Part shown: positions 17,336 to 26,245 of the stretch, in pieces | Numbering within the stretch: the first letter of the stretch is position 1 | Layout: each line of letters opens with the position of its first letter | Source of the DNA: Ferrimonas balearica | GTDB taxonomy: Bacteria; Pseudomonadota; Gammaproteobacteria; Enterobacterales; Shewanellaceae | DNA length: 64,000 bases | Assembly (NCBI RefSeq): GCF_019802085.1 | Contig: NZ_JAHVHV010000001.1 | Location: forward strand, 682,001 to 746,000 | Direction: 5' to 3' | Made by a program: the position numbers and the translations under genes | Notes under the pieces: model-generated | Told to the model about the DNA's origin: nothing | The model's database searches: none | The model's input: only the letters and a program-made list of their open reading frames with translations

Positions 17336-18442
17336 TTACAGCGCGAAGGTGTGGGTCAGGAACTTGTAGAGCTCGGTGCCCTCCTGGACGTTGGCGGAGG
17401 CGAAGTGCAGTACCGGGATGGCGTCACAGGGCAGGCTGACCTCGGTGAACATCGGCTTGTCCTGGCCCAGGCGCTCGTAGTGCCAGATCCTTGCTACCGG
17501 CACCCCGGCCTTCACCGGCTGGCCCAGGGGGGCCAGGTACTCAATCTGGCCACCGCAGGGGCTGTAGAGCGCCTTGTAATCAGCAAGCTGGCAGGCGTGC
17601 TGGATCTCCTCTTCCACCTGGTGAGTGCCCTCGGGCCAGCAACCCATCACCTCCAGGTAGCGGCCGATGCCCAGGGCGTCGCGCCCGGCCTGGGCCGGGT
17701 CCAGGTGCTCCTGGGGGCCCAGCTCCAGGGTAAAGGCGTCCACCAGCACCTCCAGGGTGCGGCCGAGCTCGGCGAAGCGCTGACTCAGCTGCCACCAGGG
17801 GCTGAAATGGGCCTCATCCAGGGCGCCGCCGAAATCGCTGGGCATCAGGATATTGAGGGGGATATTGAAGTGGTGGGCCCGGGCGCGGGCGTACTCGGGG
17901 ACGTAGAGGTGGCGGTCGCTGATGGGGCCGGTGTGCAGGTCCAGCACGATGTCCGCTTCCAGCGCCAGCTGCTGCAGGCGCAGGGCCATGGTCTGGCCGG
18001 TTTTCAGTCCCCAGGGCGAGGCCTGACGTTGGGCGATCTGCGCGCGCAGCCGCTCACGGAAGGCGGCGGCGATGGTGGTTTCGTCCGAGTTCAGATGTGC
18101 CTGACAGAAGGCGTCGAGATCGGCATTGCTGAAATGGTACTGGCGGTTCCAGTTCTCCCCGCTGATGGGGTCGAAGCGGCCCAGGGTGAATTCGCCGCTT
18201 TTCTGGTTGATGCCGATGGGGTTGGCCATGGGCACCAGGGTGAAGGTGCCCTTGGGGCGCTGGGCCCGGCACAGTTCCAAAAAAGCCGCCAGGACGGCAT
18301 TGCCCTGGATCTCGGCGCCGTGCAGGTTGGCTTGCAGGTAGACGTTTGGCCCGCCGGGGGCCCCTTCGACGGTGATCACCGGCACCTGCGCCGGCTCTCC
18401 ATTGGGTTGCTGGCCCACCTCCAACAGCGTTTGGCTAATCAC
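17336..18442 (-). CDS. Succinylglutamate desuccinylase/aspartoacylase-family protein
   Basis: A 368-residue M14-like metallohydrolase. Zinc ligands sit in LQANLHGAEIQGN (H-x-x-E) and in ADIVLDLHTGP (H); MANPIGINQ and NWNRQYHF are family motifs. The C-terminal domain (APLGQPVKAGVPVARIWHYE) is the swivel-like beta domain found in this family and in biotin-type carriers. I start it at GTG 18442, which has GAGGACGG upstream; the open frame runs to an ATG at 18496 but that extension looks unlike the family. The enzyme may deacylate an N-acyl amino acid or a related amide. Confidence 0.82.
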   Translation of the reverse strand: MISQTLLEVGQQPNGEPAQVPVITVEGAPGGPNVYLQANLHGAEIQGNAVLAAFLELCRAQRPKGTFTLVPMANPIGINQKSGEFTLGRFDPISGENWNRQYHFSNADLDAFCQAHLNSDETTIAAAFRERLRAQIAQRQASPWGLKTGQTMALRLQQLALEADIVLDLHTGPISDRHLYVPEYARARAHHFNIPLNILMPSDFGGALDEAHFSPWWQLSQRFAELGRTLEVLVDAFTLELGPQEHLDPAQAGRDALGIGRYLEVMGCWPEGTHQVEEEIQHACQLADYKALYSPCGGQIEYLAPLGQPVKAGVPVARIWHYERLGQDKPMFTEVSLPCDAIPVLHFASANVQEGTELYKFLTHTFAL

Positions 18443-18784
18443 GACCGTCCTCAAAATAGTTCTTAGCGAAAAGCGAATAATATCAGCCCGTCGCATCGTC
18501 GTCTTGGGGGACTCAAGGTCAGAGCTTCAGGCGCATTCTTACCGGGATTGGAAAGGTTAAGTGTCGATTAAGGTGACAGTGCTGGCCAGAGGGCTAGTAT
18601 CTGCACGCTTGAAATCGGCAGCGGATCCATTGGGGGCCTTAAAGGGGCTTTCTGGGTCGACACTAAGACCCATTTGAGTTGCTCCAGTGTCAGATACCCT
18701 GAGCACTTTTACTCAAAGTCGTTTTTGACCTGAAGCTCCGGATCCGATCCCCGCGTTTAAAAAACACACCGCATTAAACCCAAT
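18443..18784. other. Intergenic region
   Basis: About 340 bp between divergent genes. I find no long open frame, no repeat of the regulatory dyad described elsewhere, and no RNA family. A promoter for each neighbour must lie here, but no hexamer pair stands out. Confidence 0.4.
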
Positions 18785-19246
18785 ATGAAACTGATCATTT
18801 TGATATTCGTGGCCGCAATAAGCGGGCCCATCCATGGTTGGCACTTTGAAGAGTCAACGGATCCTTTTACGGGAGAGTCCTATCGCCACAGTACCAAAGA
18901 GCAGGTGGATTACGGCCGCCATGGGGAAGGGGCGCGACTGTCACTGGCGAGCGATGGTCGAAGCCTTGTCTTGACGGTCTCCTTTGAGTTTTTTCTGGAG
19001 CCCAGCCAAGGGCCCTTGTTGGTCCGAGTGGATGACAATAGGCCGACGGAGGTGCCAAAGACATTGGCATTCAGTGAAAAGGCGGTTCGTGTGGATCTTA
19101 AGCGCGGCGACGCTGAACCACTTCTGGCGCAAATGCGCTCTGGTCAGCGATTCTATGTGCGGGTCGAGGATCGGCATGGCGTGCAACGGACTCGAGTCTT
19201 TAAGTTGAATGACTTTGCCGCGCATTACCAAAAGGTGGCCGGTTAA
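18785..19246 (+). CDS. Hypothetical exported protein
   Basis: A 153-residue protein with a short signal peptide (MKLIILIFVAAISGPIHG). The mature part begins WHFEESTDPFTGESYRH and has a beta-rich pattern, with motifs SLVLTVSFEFFLEPSQGPLLVRVDD and RFYVRVEDRHG. This pattern resembles small periplasmic beta-sandwich proteins, but I recognise no named family. It is probably periplasmic. There is 92 bp to the next gene on the same strand, with no clear ribosome site upstream of its own start. Confidence 0.6.
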   Translation: MKLIILIFVAAISGPIHGWHFEESTDPFTGESYRHSTKEQVDYGRHGEGARLSLASDGRSLVLTVSFEFFLEPSQGPLLVRVDDNRPTEVPKTLAFSEKAVRVDLKRGDAEPLLAQMRSGQRFYVRVEDRHGVQRTRVFKLNDFAAHYQKVAG

Positions 19247-19338
19247 ACGGGGCCTCACCGGAATCGCGCAGTGACATTGATCACGGTTTTGGGTAAGCTC
19301 CAAACAGGTATGACCAGTGAGTGCTGACAGGGAAGCCC

Positions 19339-19827
19339 ATGACCGACCGCCGTTCCGAAAACTACGTTCTTCGCCTCTACGACAAGCTCGCCAGCAAGCC
19401 CTTTGGAAGCTGGCTGTTCAGCCGGGCCCTGGCCGCCAAGGCCCCCTATTTCAAAACCGTGGGGGCCACGATCACCCACCTTGAGCCCCACCGCTGCGAA
19501 TGCGTCATCCCCAAGCGCCGGGCGGTGGAGAACCACATCGGCACCGTCCACGTTATCGCCATCTGCAACGGCCTGGAGCTGTCCATGGGGGTGATGGCCG
19601 AGGCCTCGATCCCCAAGCATCTGCGCTGGATCCCCAAGGGGATGACCCTGGATTACACCGCCAAAGCCGGCAGCGACATCCGCTGCGTGGCTAAGGTCAA
19701 GCCGGAGGACTGGCAACCGGGGGATCTGGACGTCGAGGTGGTGGCCTACGACAGCGAGGATGTGGAAGTGGTGCGCGGCCGCATTCGCCTCTGGATCAGC
19801 GAAAAACCGGCTAAACCCGCCAGTTAG
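19339..19827 (+). CDS. DUF4442 hotdog-fold protein (putative thioesterase)
   Basis: A 162-residue protein with the hotdog pattern of DUF4442/PaaI-like enzymes: TVGATITHLEPHRCECVIPKRRAVENHIGTVHVIAICNGLELSMG covers the central helix and the conserved N-H-x-G-T-x-H segment. VEVVAYDSEDVEVVRGRIRLWIS forms the last strands. Such proteins usually hydrolyse acyl-CoA thioesters. The start ATG at 19339 has ACAGGGA upstream. It overlaps the convergent LysR gene by 4 bp. Confidence 0.83.
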   Translation: MTDRRSENYVLRLYDKLASKPFGSWLFSRALAAKAPYFKTVGATITHLEPHRCECVIPKRRAVENHIGTVHVIAICNGLELSMGVMAEASIPKHLRWIPKGMTLDYTAKAGSDIRCVAKVKPEDWQPGDLDVEVVAYDSEDVEVVRGRIRLWISEKPAKPAS

Positions 19828-20726
19828 CTGGCCCGCTCTGCCTTGAGGTAGGCCATTGCCACGTCGGTGATCTCCTGTTGGATGGTGGCCAGCTGCTTGG
19901 TGTAGGGGCTCCACACCGCCAGAGGAAAGCCGAGGTCGCCGGGCACTTCGGGCGGCTTGAGCTCCACCAGATGCTCTTTAATGTAGTCGGAGAGCGCCAA
20001 GCCCCGGGGCAGAATGGCCCAGCCCATGTCCATCTGCACCATCTTAATCACCAGCGACAGCTGGTCGATCACCTCGTAGTTGGCGGAGAGGATCACCTTG
20101 TTCTCCACCTCGTCGTCAATCATGGCCTTAAGCACCAACTGCCGCTCACTTTTCATGGCCGAATAGAGCCGGTCTTTGGGGATGGTTAACATCTTGCTGC
20201 CTTTAGCGGCGTAACCGGCCAGGTGCAGCTCCCCCAGGAACGCCGAGTTCATGCTGTGAATGACGCTGCGCTCCTCGATGTTGACGATGCCAACTTGGAG
20301 GCTGCCGTCGGTGATCCCCTGTTTGATCTCATTCTTGCTAAGGGCGGAGAAGTTCACCGTCATGGAGGGGTAGCGCTCCGCCAGATGTTGGCGGACATCG
20401 GTGAGCATGGAGTGGGGCAGGAAGCTGCAGTAGCCGATATTGAGCGTCTCCAACTGGCCCATGGAGAGGCTTAAGGCAAACTTGTCGAAGGCCCTGGCCT
20501 GCTCAATCACCTGCTTGCCGTAGCGGTAGAGCAGATGCCCCTCCTCGGTGGCTTCCACCGAACGGCCCACCCGTTCGAACAGTTCAACTCCCACCAGATC
20601 TTCCAGGTTGCCGATCACCTGGGCCACCGTCGTGCGGTGTTTATCCAGCTTGGCCGCGGCCTTGCTGAAGGAGCCGTACTCGTAAACGGTGACGAAAGCG
20701 AGCAGCTGTTCGAGGCTGAAAATCAT
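19824..20726 (-). CDS. LysR-family transcriptional regulator
   Basis: A 300-residue LTTR. The winged HTH is at residues 3-62 (LEQLLAFVTVYEYGSFSKAAAKLDKHRTTVAQVIGNLEDLVGVELFER), followed by an effector domain (LNIGYCSFLPHSML...GWAILPRGLAL). It reads away from an outer-membrane protein operon whose promoter carries the 21-bp dyad described in the findings. The dyad's TTGAY-N11-RTCAA spacing suits an LTTR site, which makes this gene one candidate regulator, on position alone. The ATG at 20726 aligns with the family; the frame is open ten codons further upstream. Confidence 0.9.
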   Translation of the reverse strand: MIFSLEQLLAFVTVYEYGSFSKAAAKLDKHRTTVAQVIGNLEDLVGVELFERVGRSVEATEEGHLLYRYGKQVIEQARAFDKFALSLSMGQLETLNIGYCSFLPHSMLTDVRQHLAERYPSMTVNFSALSKNEIKQGITDGSLQVGIVNIEERSVIHSMNSAFLGELHLAGYAAKGSKMLTIPKDRLYSAMKSERQLVLKAMIDDEVENKVILSANYEVIDQLSLVIKMVQMDMGWAILPRGLALSDYIKEHLVELKPPEVPGDLGFPLAVWSPYTKQLATIQQEITDVAMAYLKAERAS

Positions 20727-20867
20727 GGCGACAGGACCCCCTGAAACGATGGACAAAACCGCTGTTGCGGTAGGCTTATCAGTGCAAGTTTATCGGAAGC
20801 GATTGAAAATTAAACGCCTTTTCGAAGGTAATCGGACTTCGATCACCCTCTGGAACCCGTTCTTCAA

Positions 20868-20924
20868 TTGTAGGACGGGATCCGTCAATTGCGATTACTT
20901 GGATGCAAAACCCCTCGCTAGAAT
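20868..20924 (+). promoter_or_regulatory. Regulatory dyad plus -10 (site A)
   Basis: TTGTAGG-N7-CCGTCAA at 20868-20888, GATT four bases later, and TAGAAT at 20919-20924, exactly 30 bp after the dyad. The transcript would run to the outer-membrane gene at 21119 with a leader of about 190 nt. No good -35 box is present, which suggests activation by a protein bound to the dyad. Confidence 0.7.
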
Positions 20925-21118
20925 GCGCCCCCTGAGTCGGAGATGTTACATCTTGGGTGTCGTATTGGGACGGGTTTCCCTCTACCTCGTTGCGTAACGG
21001 AATCGGCTTTTTTGGTGGCCCCAGGGGGCCAGACGTCATCTGGACAGGGTCGTTCAGAAACACCGAAATTCCCGATCCCGCGCATAGTTTTGGTGGGTCG
21101 GTGCTGGACGATAAAACC

Positions 21119-22789
21119 ATGCATCACGCAAACGCACTGTTCACTGCATCCCGTAAGCTGGCCCCGATTGTTATGGCCCTCTCTTTGCTGTCCGCCCCTC
21201 TGACGGTGCAGGCCGAAGAGGCCGAAGAGGCCAAAGAGGCCAAGCCCGCGGCCACCAACATCTTCGAACAGCACGGCCTGTCCGAGGACATCCCCAAGCT
21301 GGGCCTCAACTCCCTGAGCCAGAGTGAGCACCTGGTGGAGCAGGTCACCCGCCGTGTGGTGACGGAAAAGGGCACCGAGGAGTCCCAGGTGTTCCTGGTT
21401 CAGACCACTGACACCAAGGGCAACATCGACCTGCGCATCAAATACGATCCGGCGCTGCTGGATGAGCACGAGGACCTGGTGGATCGCATCGAGGCGATGA
21501 CCCTGGCCCAGTACCGCCTCAAGCAGTTCGCCGAGAACTACGACAAGTCCTCCGCCCACGCCATCGAGCGGGCGGACGGCAGCCTGGAGATCGGTTTCAA
21601 ATACTCCAAGTTCGGTCTGCCCCAGGACATCGCCTACTTCCGTCACATGCGGGTCAAAGTGATCGCCCGGGACGGGGCGGTGGAGTCGATGACCATCAGC
21701 AACAGCGAGCCGTTCGAGCTGGACGGCTATCAGGTGAGCAGCTACCGACAGACCCTGACCTTCAAGACCCTGGACAACGGCCGGGTGCTGTTTAAAAAGA
21801 AGGTGATCGACGCCGAGGCTACCCGTAAGGGCAAGCCTGTCACCCTCCACATGGAAGTCACCCCGGTGGCCGTGTACGACGATGAGCTGGGCACCGTGGT
21901 GATGGATGAGCACCTGCTGGAGCAGGTGTCCGATCCGCGCATCCGCGAAGAGCACGTGCAGCTGCACCGGGTGTTCCCCCTGATGGGCGATCTGGTGCGC
22001 CGCCAGGGCATCGACTTGCCGCTGCCCTTTGGTGTCTCCCTGGCCTACCGCAACCAGTCGATGGACGTGGGCTTTACCGACTTCGACATCATGGGCGTGA
22101 ACCTGGACCGCATCATCGATCCGGAAACAACCTATGGTGACGTGACCGCCGAGACCCTGACCATCCGCGGCGACGTGAACATCCTGCCGTTCTGGAACGT
22201 GTTCGGTTACGTGGGTAAGCTGAAGGTGACGGCGGATGTCGACGCCCAGTACACCGGCGTGCTGGAGGACGTGTTCAAAGACCAGTTCGGCACCATTGGC
22301 GGTGGCATGGCCTGTAATGCGGTCCACGGTGCCCTGGGGGTGGACGTGTGTTCCCCGGCCCGATTCAACGTTCCGGTGAACCTGAACTACACCCTGGCGG
22401 GGATCGGGACCACGCTGTCCGTAGGCTACAAGCAGTTCTTCGCCTCTGTCACCGGTACCTACAGCAGCACCAAGATGGACGGCTCCGACAATTGGAGTGA
22501 CGGGATCGTGACCGTACAGCCGATGCTGGGTTACCAGTTCGCCGACGCCCGGGCCCAGGTATTCGTGGGGGCCGAGTACCAGGACCTGGATCCGCGCATG
22601 ACCGGTCAGATTGAGAACATTCAGATCCTCGGGGAGACCTTCACCTACGACGTGGGCGTGGATGTGGAGAAGTGGGCCGGCCTGATTGGCTTGAACAAGC
22701 AGTTTGGCAAGAACTACAACCTGACCGCCATGTACATCCTGGGTGAGACCCGTGAGTCCTTTACCCTGAACTTCGGCTACCGCTTCTAA
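21119..22789 (+). CDS. Large outer-membrane beta-barrel protein of unknown function
   Basis: A 556-residue protein. The signal peptide is long (MHHANALFTASRK then a hydrophobic core) and ends near VQA (about residue 33). An acidic EAEEAKEAK stretch follows. The middle part (EHLVEQVTRRVVTEKGTEESQVFLVQTTD through residues ~320) is soluble, beta-rich and unfamiliar. The C-terminal ~240 residues form a barrel paralogous to the protein at 16424-17275, ending in LNFGYRF. The ATG at 21119 fits the signal peptide; there is an open extension upstream. It is followed after 106 bp by an Omp85-type barrel, so the two probably form an operon under promoter site A. Confidence 0.8.
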   Translation: MHHANALFTASRKLAPIVMALSLLSAPLTVQAEEAEEAKEAKPAATNIFEQHGLSEDIPKLGLNSLSQSEHLVEQVTRRVVTEKGTEESQVFLVQTTDTKGNIDLRIKYDPALLDEHEDLVDRIEAMTLAQYRLKQFAENYDKSSAHAIERADGSLEIGFKYSKFGLPQDIAYFRHMRVKVIARDGAVESMTISNSEPFELDGYQVSSYRQTLTFKTLDNGRVLFKKKVIDAEATRKGKPVTLHMEVTPVAVYDDELGTVVMDEHLLEQVSDPRIREEHVQLHRVFPLMGDLVRRQGIDLPLPFGVSLAYRNQSMDVGFTDFDIMGVNLDRIIDPETTYGDVTAETLTIRGDVNILPFWNVFGYVGKLKVTADVDAQYTGVLEDVFKDQFGTIGGGMACNAVHGALGVDVCSPARFNVPVNLNYTLAGIGTTLSVGYKQFFASVTGTYSSTKMDGSDNWSDGIVTVQPMLGYQFADARAQVFVGAEYQDLDPRMTGQIENIQILGETFTYDVGVDVEKWAGLIGLNKQFGKNYNLTAMYILGETRESFTLNFGYRF

Positions 22790-22895
22790 GGCCGTATTTC
22801 CCCTCGGGTCGTGGACAACACGGCCCCCTATCTGATTGACTTAAAACGGCTCGCCCTGACTCAGGGCGGGCCTTAACCCCAACGACGTGGACACC

Positions 22896-24068
22896 ATGAC
22901 CAAACGCATTCTGGCCGGCGCCCTGTGCCTGCTGCCCGCCCTGGCCCAGGGCAAGGGCATCGACTTTTCCGACCCGGTGGACGGGCGCTTCGACATGGGC
23001 AACTACCTGGCGGAGAACGCCTACGGCTTTTTGCCGGTGCCCATTCTGATCACCGAACCGGCGGTGGGGTACGGCTTTGGCGTGGCGGGGCTGTTCCTCC
23101 ACGAGTCCGAGGCGGACAAGGAGGCGCGCAAGGCCCAGGCCCTGAGCTCCTTCGATGGCGGCGCCCAACTGCTGCCGCCGGCGGCCACCGTGGTCGGCGC
23201 GCTGGGCACCGAGAACGGCACCTGGTTTGTGCTGGGCGGTCACCGGCGCACCTGGGGCGAGGACAAGGTGCGCTACCTGGTGGGGGGCGGCTATGGCCAG
23301 GTCAAACTGGACATCTACTCGGATCTGGGGGGCCTGCTGCCCGGCGATCAGACGGTGCGCTTTGACACCGAGACCGAGGCGGCGGTGCTGATGCAGGAGC
23401 TGCTGGTGCGCGTCAGCGACACGCCACTGCTGCTGGGGGTGAAACAGCTCTACGCCCAGACCAACCTGAGCTCCTCCAACACCCTGGTGGACGGCTTTTT
23501 CCGCCTCTCGGGCCTGGATGAGAGCACCATCTCCGGTTTGGGGGTGGTGGCGGATTACGACACCCGGGACAACATCTTTTTCCCCACCAAAGGCTACGAG
23601 GTGAAGGCCGATTACATGGTGTACGACGACGCCATCGGCTCCGATTACGATTACCGGATGCTGACGGTGACCGGTGAGGCCTATTTCCCCATCGCCCCCA
23701 AGTGGACGGTGGCGGTGGCGGGGCGGTACGAGTCGCTGGACAGCGACGATCTGCTGATGCCCACCACCAACCCATACATCCAGCTGCGGGGGATCTCCGC
23801 CTACCGCTACCAGGGCGATGACGTGGGCACGGTTCAGGGCCAGCTGATGTACAAGCTGGACAATCGCTGGACGCTGCTGGGCTTCTACGGGGTCGGGCGG
23901 ACCGCCCAGGATGGCCTCGATGGCGAACGGATCACCGAAACCGCCGACGCCTACGGCGCCGGTTTCCGCTACAAGATCGCCCGCCGCTACGGCATCCACA
24001 TGGGGGTGGATCTGGCCTTCAGTGATGAGGAAGAGGCCTTCTACATCACCCTGGGCTCCGGTTTCTAA
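22896..24068 (+). CDS. BamA/TamA-family (D15-type) outer-membrane barrel protein
   Basis: A 390-residue protein with a signal peptide (MTKRILAGALCLLPALAQG) and a 16-strand Omp85-like barrel but no POTRA domains. The barrel starts near VPILITEPAVGYGFGVAGLF and includes VVADYDTRDNIFFPTKGYEVKADY and the loop QLRGISAYRYQGDD, the VRGF-like motif in degenerate form (LRGI). It ends FYITLGSGF. Proteins of this class are often called surface antigen or BamA/TamA-like; their cargo is unknown. An alternative GTG start lies at 22887. Confidence 0.85.
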   Translation: MTKRILAGALCLLPALAQGKGIDFSDPVDGRFDMGNYLAENAYGFLPVPILITEPAVGYGFGVAGLFLHESEADKEARKAQALSSFDGGAQLLPPAATVVGALGTENGTWFVLGGHRRTWGEDKVRYLVGGGYGQVKLDIYSDLGGLLPGDQTVRFDTETEAAVLMQELLVRVSDTPLLLGVKQLYAQTNLSSSNTLVDGFFRLSGLDESTISGLGVVADYDTRDNIFFPTKGYEVKADYMVYDDAIGSDYDYRMLTVTGEAYFPIAPKWTVAVAGRYESLDSDDLLMPTTNPYIQLRGISAYRYQGDDVGTVQGQLMYKLDNRWTLLGFYGVGRTAQDGLDGERITETADAYGAGFRYKIARRYGIHMGVDLAFSDEEEAFYITLGSGF

Positions 24069-24142
24069 CCCCGGCTCTCCCCAAGGCCCGAGCTGAGTCG
24101 GGCTGTGATTCCCAATCAACCGACGCGTAAGCGGGTCCCGCC

Positions 24143-24199
24143 TTGATGGGCGGGATCCGTCAAACACGATTGGTTAAAGCGCTGCTCACTTTTTAGACT
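24143..24199 (+). promoter_or_regulatory. Regulatory dyad plus -10 (site B)
   Basis: TTGATGG-N7-CCGTCAA at 24143-24163, GATT at the fixed place, and TAGACT at 24194-24199, 30 bp after the dyad. The lipoprotein start codon lies 45 bp downstream of the -10. Confidence 0.78.
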
Positions 24200-24243
24200 G
24201 CGCCTCTTTGTTGATTCCCCTTCCCCTAACAACGGTACTTGCT

Positions 24244-25872
24244 ATGACACGACGTTATCTTCTGCCCGCGCTGGCCCTGGCCCTGACCGCCTGCAGCAGC
24301 GACGATGCCACCGACCCGGTGCGCTACCCGGACACCCAGATCCCGGATGCCGCCGATGTGGCACCGCTGCGTGCCGGTCTCTACATGACCGCCCAGGGTT
24401 TCAGCAACTGCGGCATCGAGGGCGTTCGCTACGCCTTCCAGGACGGCGAGGGGGCAACCCTCGGTGAGGTGATGACCTCCGACTCCCAGGGGTTTATCGA
24501 CCTGTCTGCCGCCCCCGAGGGCAGCAAGTACGTCACCTACGTCTACACCCCAGAGCCGCAGTTCATTCGCTGGGACGCCACCACCTATGAGCTGGTGATG
24601 TTCGAAGGGGATGGGCAGTCCTACCGGGTGGAGCTTGCCAATGTGGAGCCCAAGCACGTCACTCCCTGCAGTGCCATTCAGGGCAAGACCAAGGTGCTCT
24701 ACCTGAGCGACGAGAGCGATTTGGCCGGCGTTGAGATCCAGGCCGCCGGTGAAGGGGTGCTGGAGTACAACGGTGGCACCCTGGTGCTCGCCGGCGATAC
24801 CGAGGTGCGCCTGATGGGCTTTATCGATGGCGAGCTGGTGGGCAGCGAGGTGATCCGAAGCGCCGATTACGACGATGGCGAGGAGCTGGGCATCGCCCTG
24901 GCGGACCAAAGTGAGTCTGTGGTGATCGAAGGGCTGAGCGACCAGGAGTGGAGCGATGGCCGCCTGGCCCTGCGCAGTGCCGAGGCGCCGTTCACCCTCG
25001 CCTTCCTGGCGGATCTGGACAAGGGCAGCGCCGCGTTGCTGGGCGCCAACGGTTCTGACCTCAGCCACAGCGCCAGTTTCGAGTACCAGCAGTCCGACGT
25101 ACTCTCCCTGCAGCGGGTGGGCGCCGAAGACAACCGCCTGGCCGCCGAAGCCCTGGCGTTCTCCCTGGCCACCGATGTGCCCTTTGTCTCCAGCAGCATC
25201 GACTTTCCCTTTATGCTCAGCGACACCCTGTGCCAGTCCCTGGGGGGCTTGAGTTACAGCGATCTGGTGGCCTTCTTTGATGATCTGCGGGAAAAGTTCC
25301 CGGGTCTTGGGATCCCCCAGCTGCCGAGCCTGCCCATCGATCCGGAGTTTGTGCCCGAGTGCGACCTGAACCAGCTGGCCTACCGCCTGGGTTCGGAGAA
25401 AGACCTGGAGACCGGCCGCTTCGCCGCGCGTTACAGCGCCACCTACTTTACCGGTGCCGGCGGCGACGACGGCCTGTGCAGCACCACCGAGAGTGACTGT
25501 CGCCTGGTGAATCGCAACGTCTTTGCCATGGCGGACCATGAGCAGAAAGACAGCCAGTTGCTGCCGCCGGTGATCGGCTACAGCCGTGGCAACTTCTTTG
25601 TGCCGGACCTGCCGGTGGAGCTGACCTTCCAGACCATTGGCGGCATGATCGCCCGCCAGGCCTTCGTGGTCAGCGATCAGCAAGATCCGCAGTTCCTCCA
25701 CGCCCTGGCGGACGGGGAAGCGGGCCAGCTTATCGACAACACCACCGACAATGAGACCCCCATCCGCAAGCCTCGCCTGAAGCGGATAAGCCAAGTGGCC
25801 TTGCCGCTGGACGCGTCGCAGTTTGATGGTCGCTACCAAAGTCACTACCAGGCCGTTGGCAAAGTGAACTGA
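24244..25872 (+). CDS. Lipoprotein of unknown function
   Basis: A 542-residue predicted lipoprotein; the lipobox LTAC gives the acylated Cys17, followed by SSDD. With Ser at +2 it should be sorted to the outer membrane. The mature protein is beta-rich and acidic, with FSNCGIEGVRYAFQDGEGATLGEV near residue 54, which resembles a carboxypeptidase-regulatory/CNA-B-like strand set. Cys pairs near residues 58/142 and 342/384 might form disulfides. I recognise no full-length family. The gene is monocistronic between promoter site B and a strong terminator. Confidence 0.75.
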   Translation: MTRRYLLPALALALTACSSDDATDPVRYPDTQIPDAADVAPLRAGLYMTAQGFSNCGIEGVRYAFQDGEGATLGEVMTSDSQGFIDLSAAPEGSKYVTYVYTPEPQFIRWDATTYELVMFEGDGQSYRVELANVEPKHVTPCSAIQGKTKVLYLSDESDLAGVEIQAAGEGVLEYNGGTLVLAGDTEVRLMGFIDGELVGSEVIRSADYDDGEELGIALADQSESVVIEGLSDQEWSDGRLALRSAEAPFTLAFLADLDKGSAALLGANGSDLSHSASFEYQQSDVLSLQRVGAEDNRLAAEALAFSLATDVPFVSSSIDFPFMLSDTLCQSLGGLSYSDLVAFFDDLREKFPGLGIPQLPSLPIDPEFVPECDLNQLAYRLGSEKDLETGRFAARYSATYFTGAGGDDGLCSTTESDCRLVNRNVFAMADHEQKDSQLLPPVIGYSRGNFFVPDLPVELTFQTIGGMIARQAFVVSDQQDPQFLHALADGEAGQLIDNTTDNETPIRKPRLKRISQVALPLDASQFDGRYQSHYQAVGKVN

Positions 25873-25887
25873 TCATCTCAAAAGAAA

Positions 25888-25919
25888 AAGCCCCGCCTTG
25901 CATGGCGGGGCTTTTTTTG
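25888..25919 (+). terminator. Rho-independent terminator
   Basis: AAGCCCCGCC-TTGCAT-GGCGGGGC with seven T follows the lipoprotein gene by 16 bp. Confidence 0.93.
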
Positions 25920-26245
25920 TCTGGGGGTCGTATTCACAGCGACTGATTTTTAGCCGCTGTTATTCGCACTGAGTCAACATGGTTAAAATGGACTTCGCAT
26001 TAAGCCAAGAAGAGAATTCAGGAACAAAAATCCGTTTTATTACGGTGTTCAATTCTATTTTCTTTGCTTGGTTAACCGACGTGTAAAGTTTAAATGTCGA
26101 CCCCTGTTAGCGCCCGTGTCCAACTATAATTAGGGGTGGTATGGATTGCGTTCGGCGCGATGTCGACGCAATGCATCCTCCCGCCAAAGATCCCCCGAGC
26201 GTTACTCCTTGATTGCCGTTGTTACCGTTGTCGAGGGCATTCATT
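25920..26245. other. AT-rich intergenic region
   Basis: About 325 bp of lower GC than its surroundings. A TATAAT hexamer lies at 26125-26130 and could serve the downstream lipoprotein. No dyad of the type at sites A-F and no gene is visible. Confidence 0.4.

Noticed and set aside
24226-25845. Long minus-strand frame opposite the lipoprotein gene (539 codons)
   Set aside because: Same shadow effect; the plus-strand protein has a lipobox, a promoter and a terminator.
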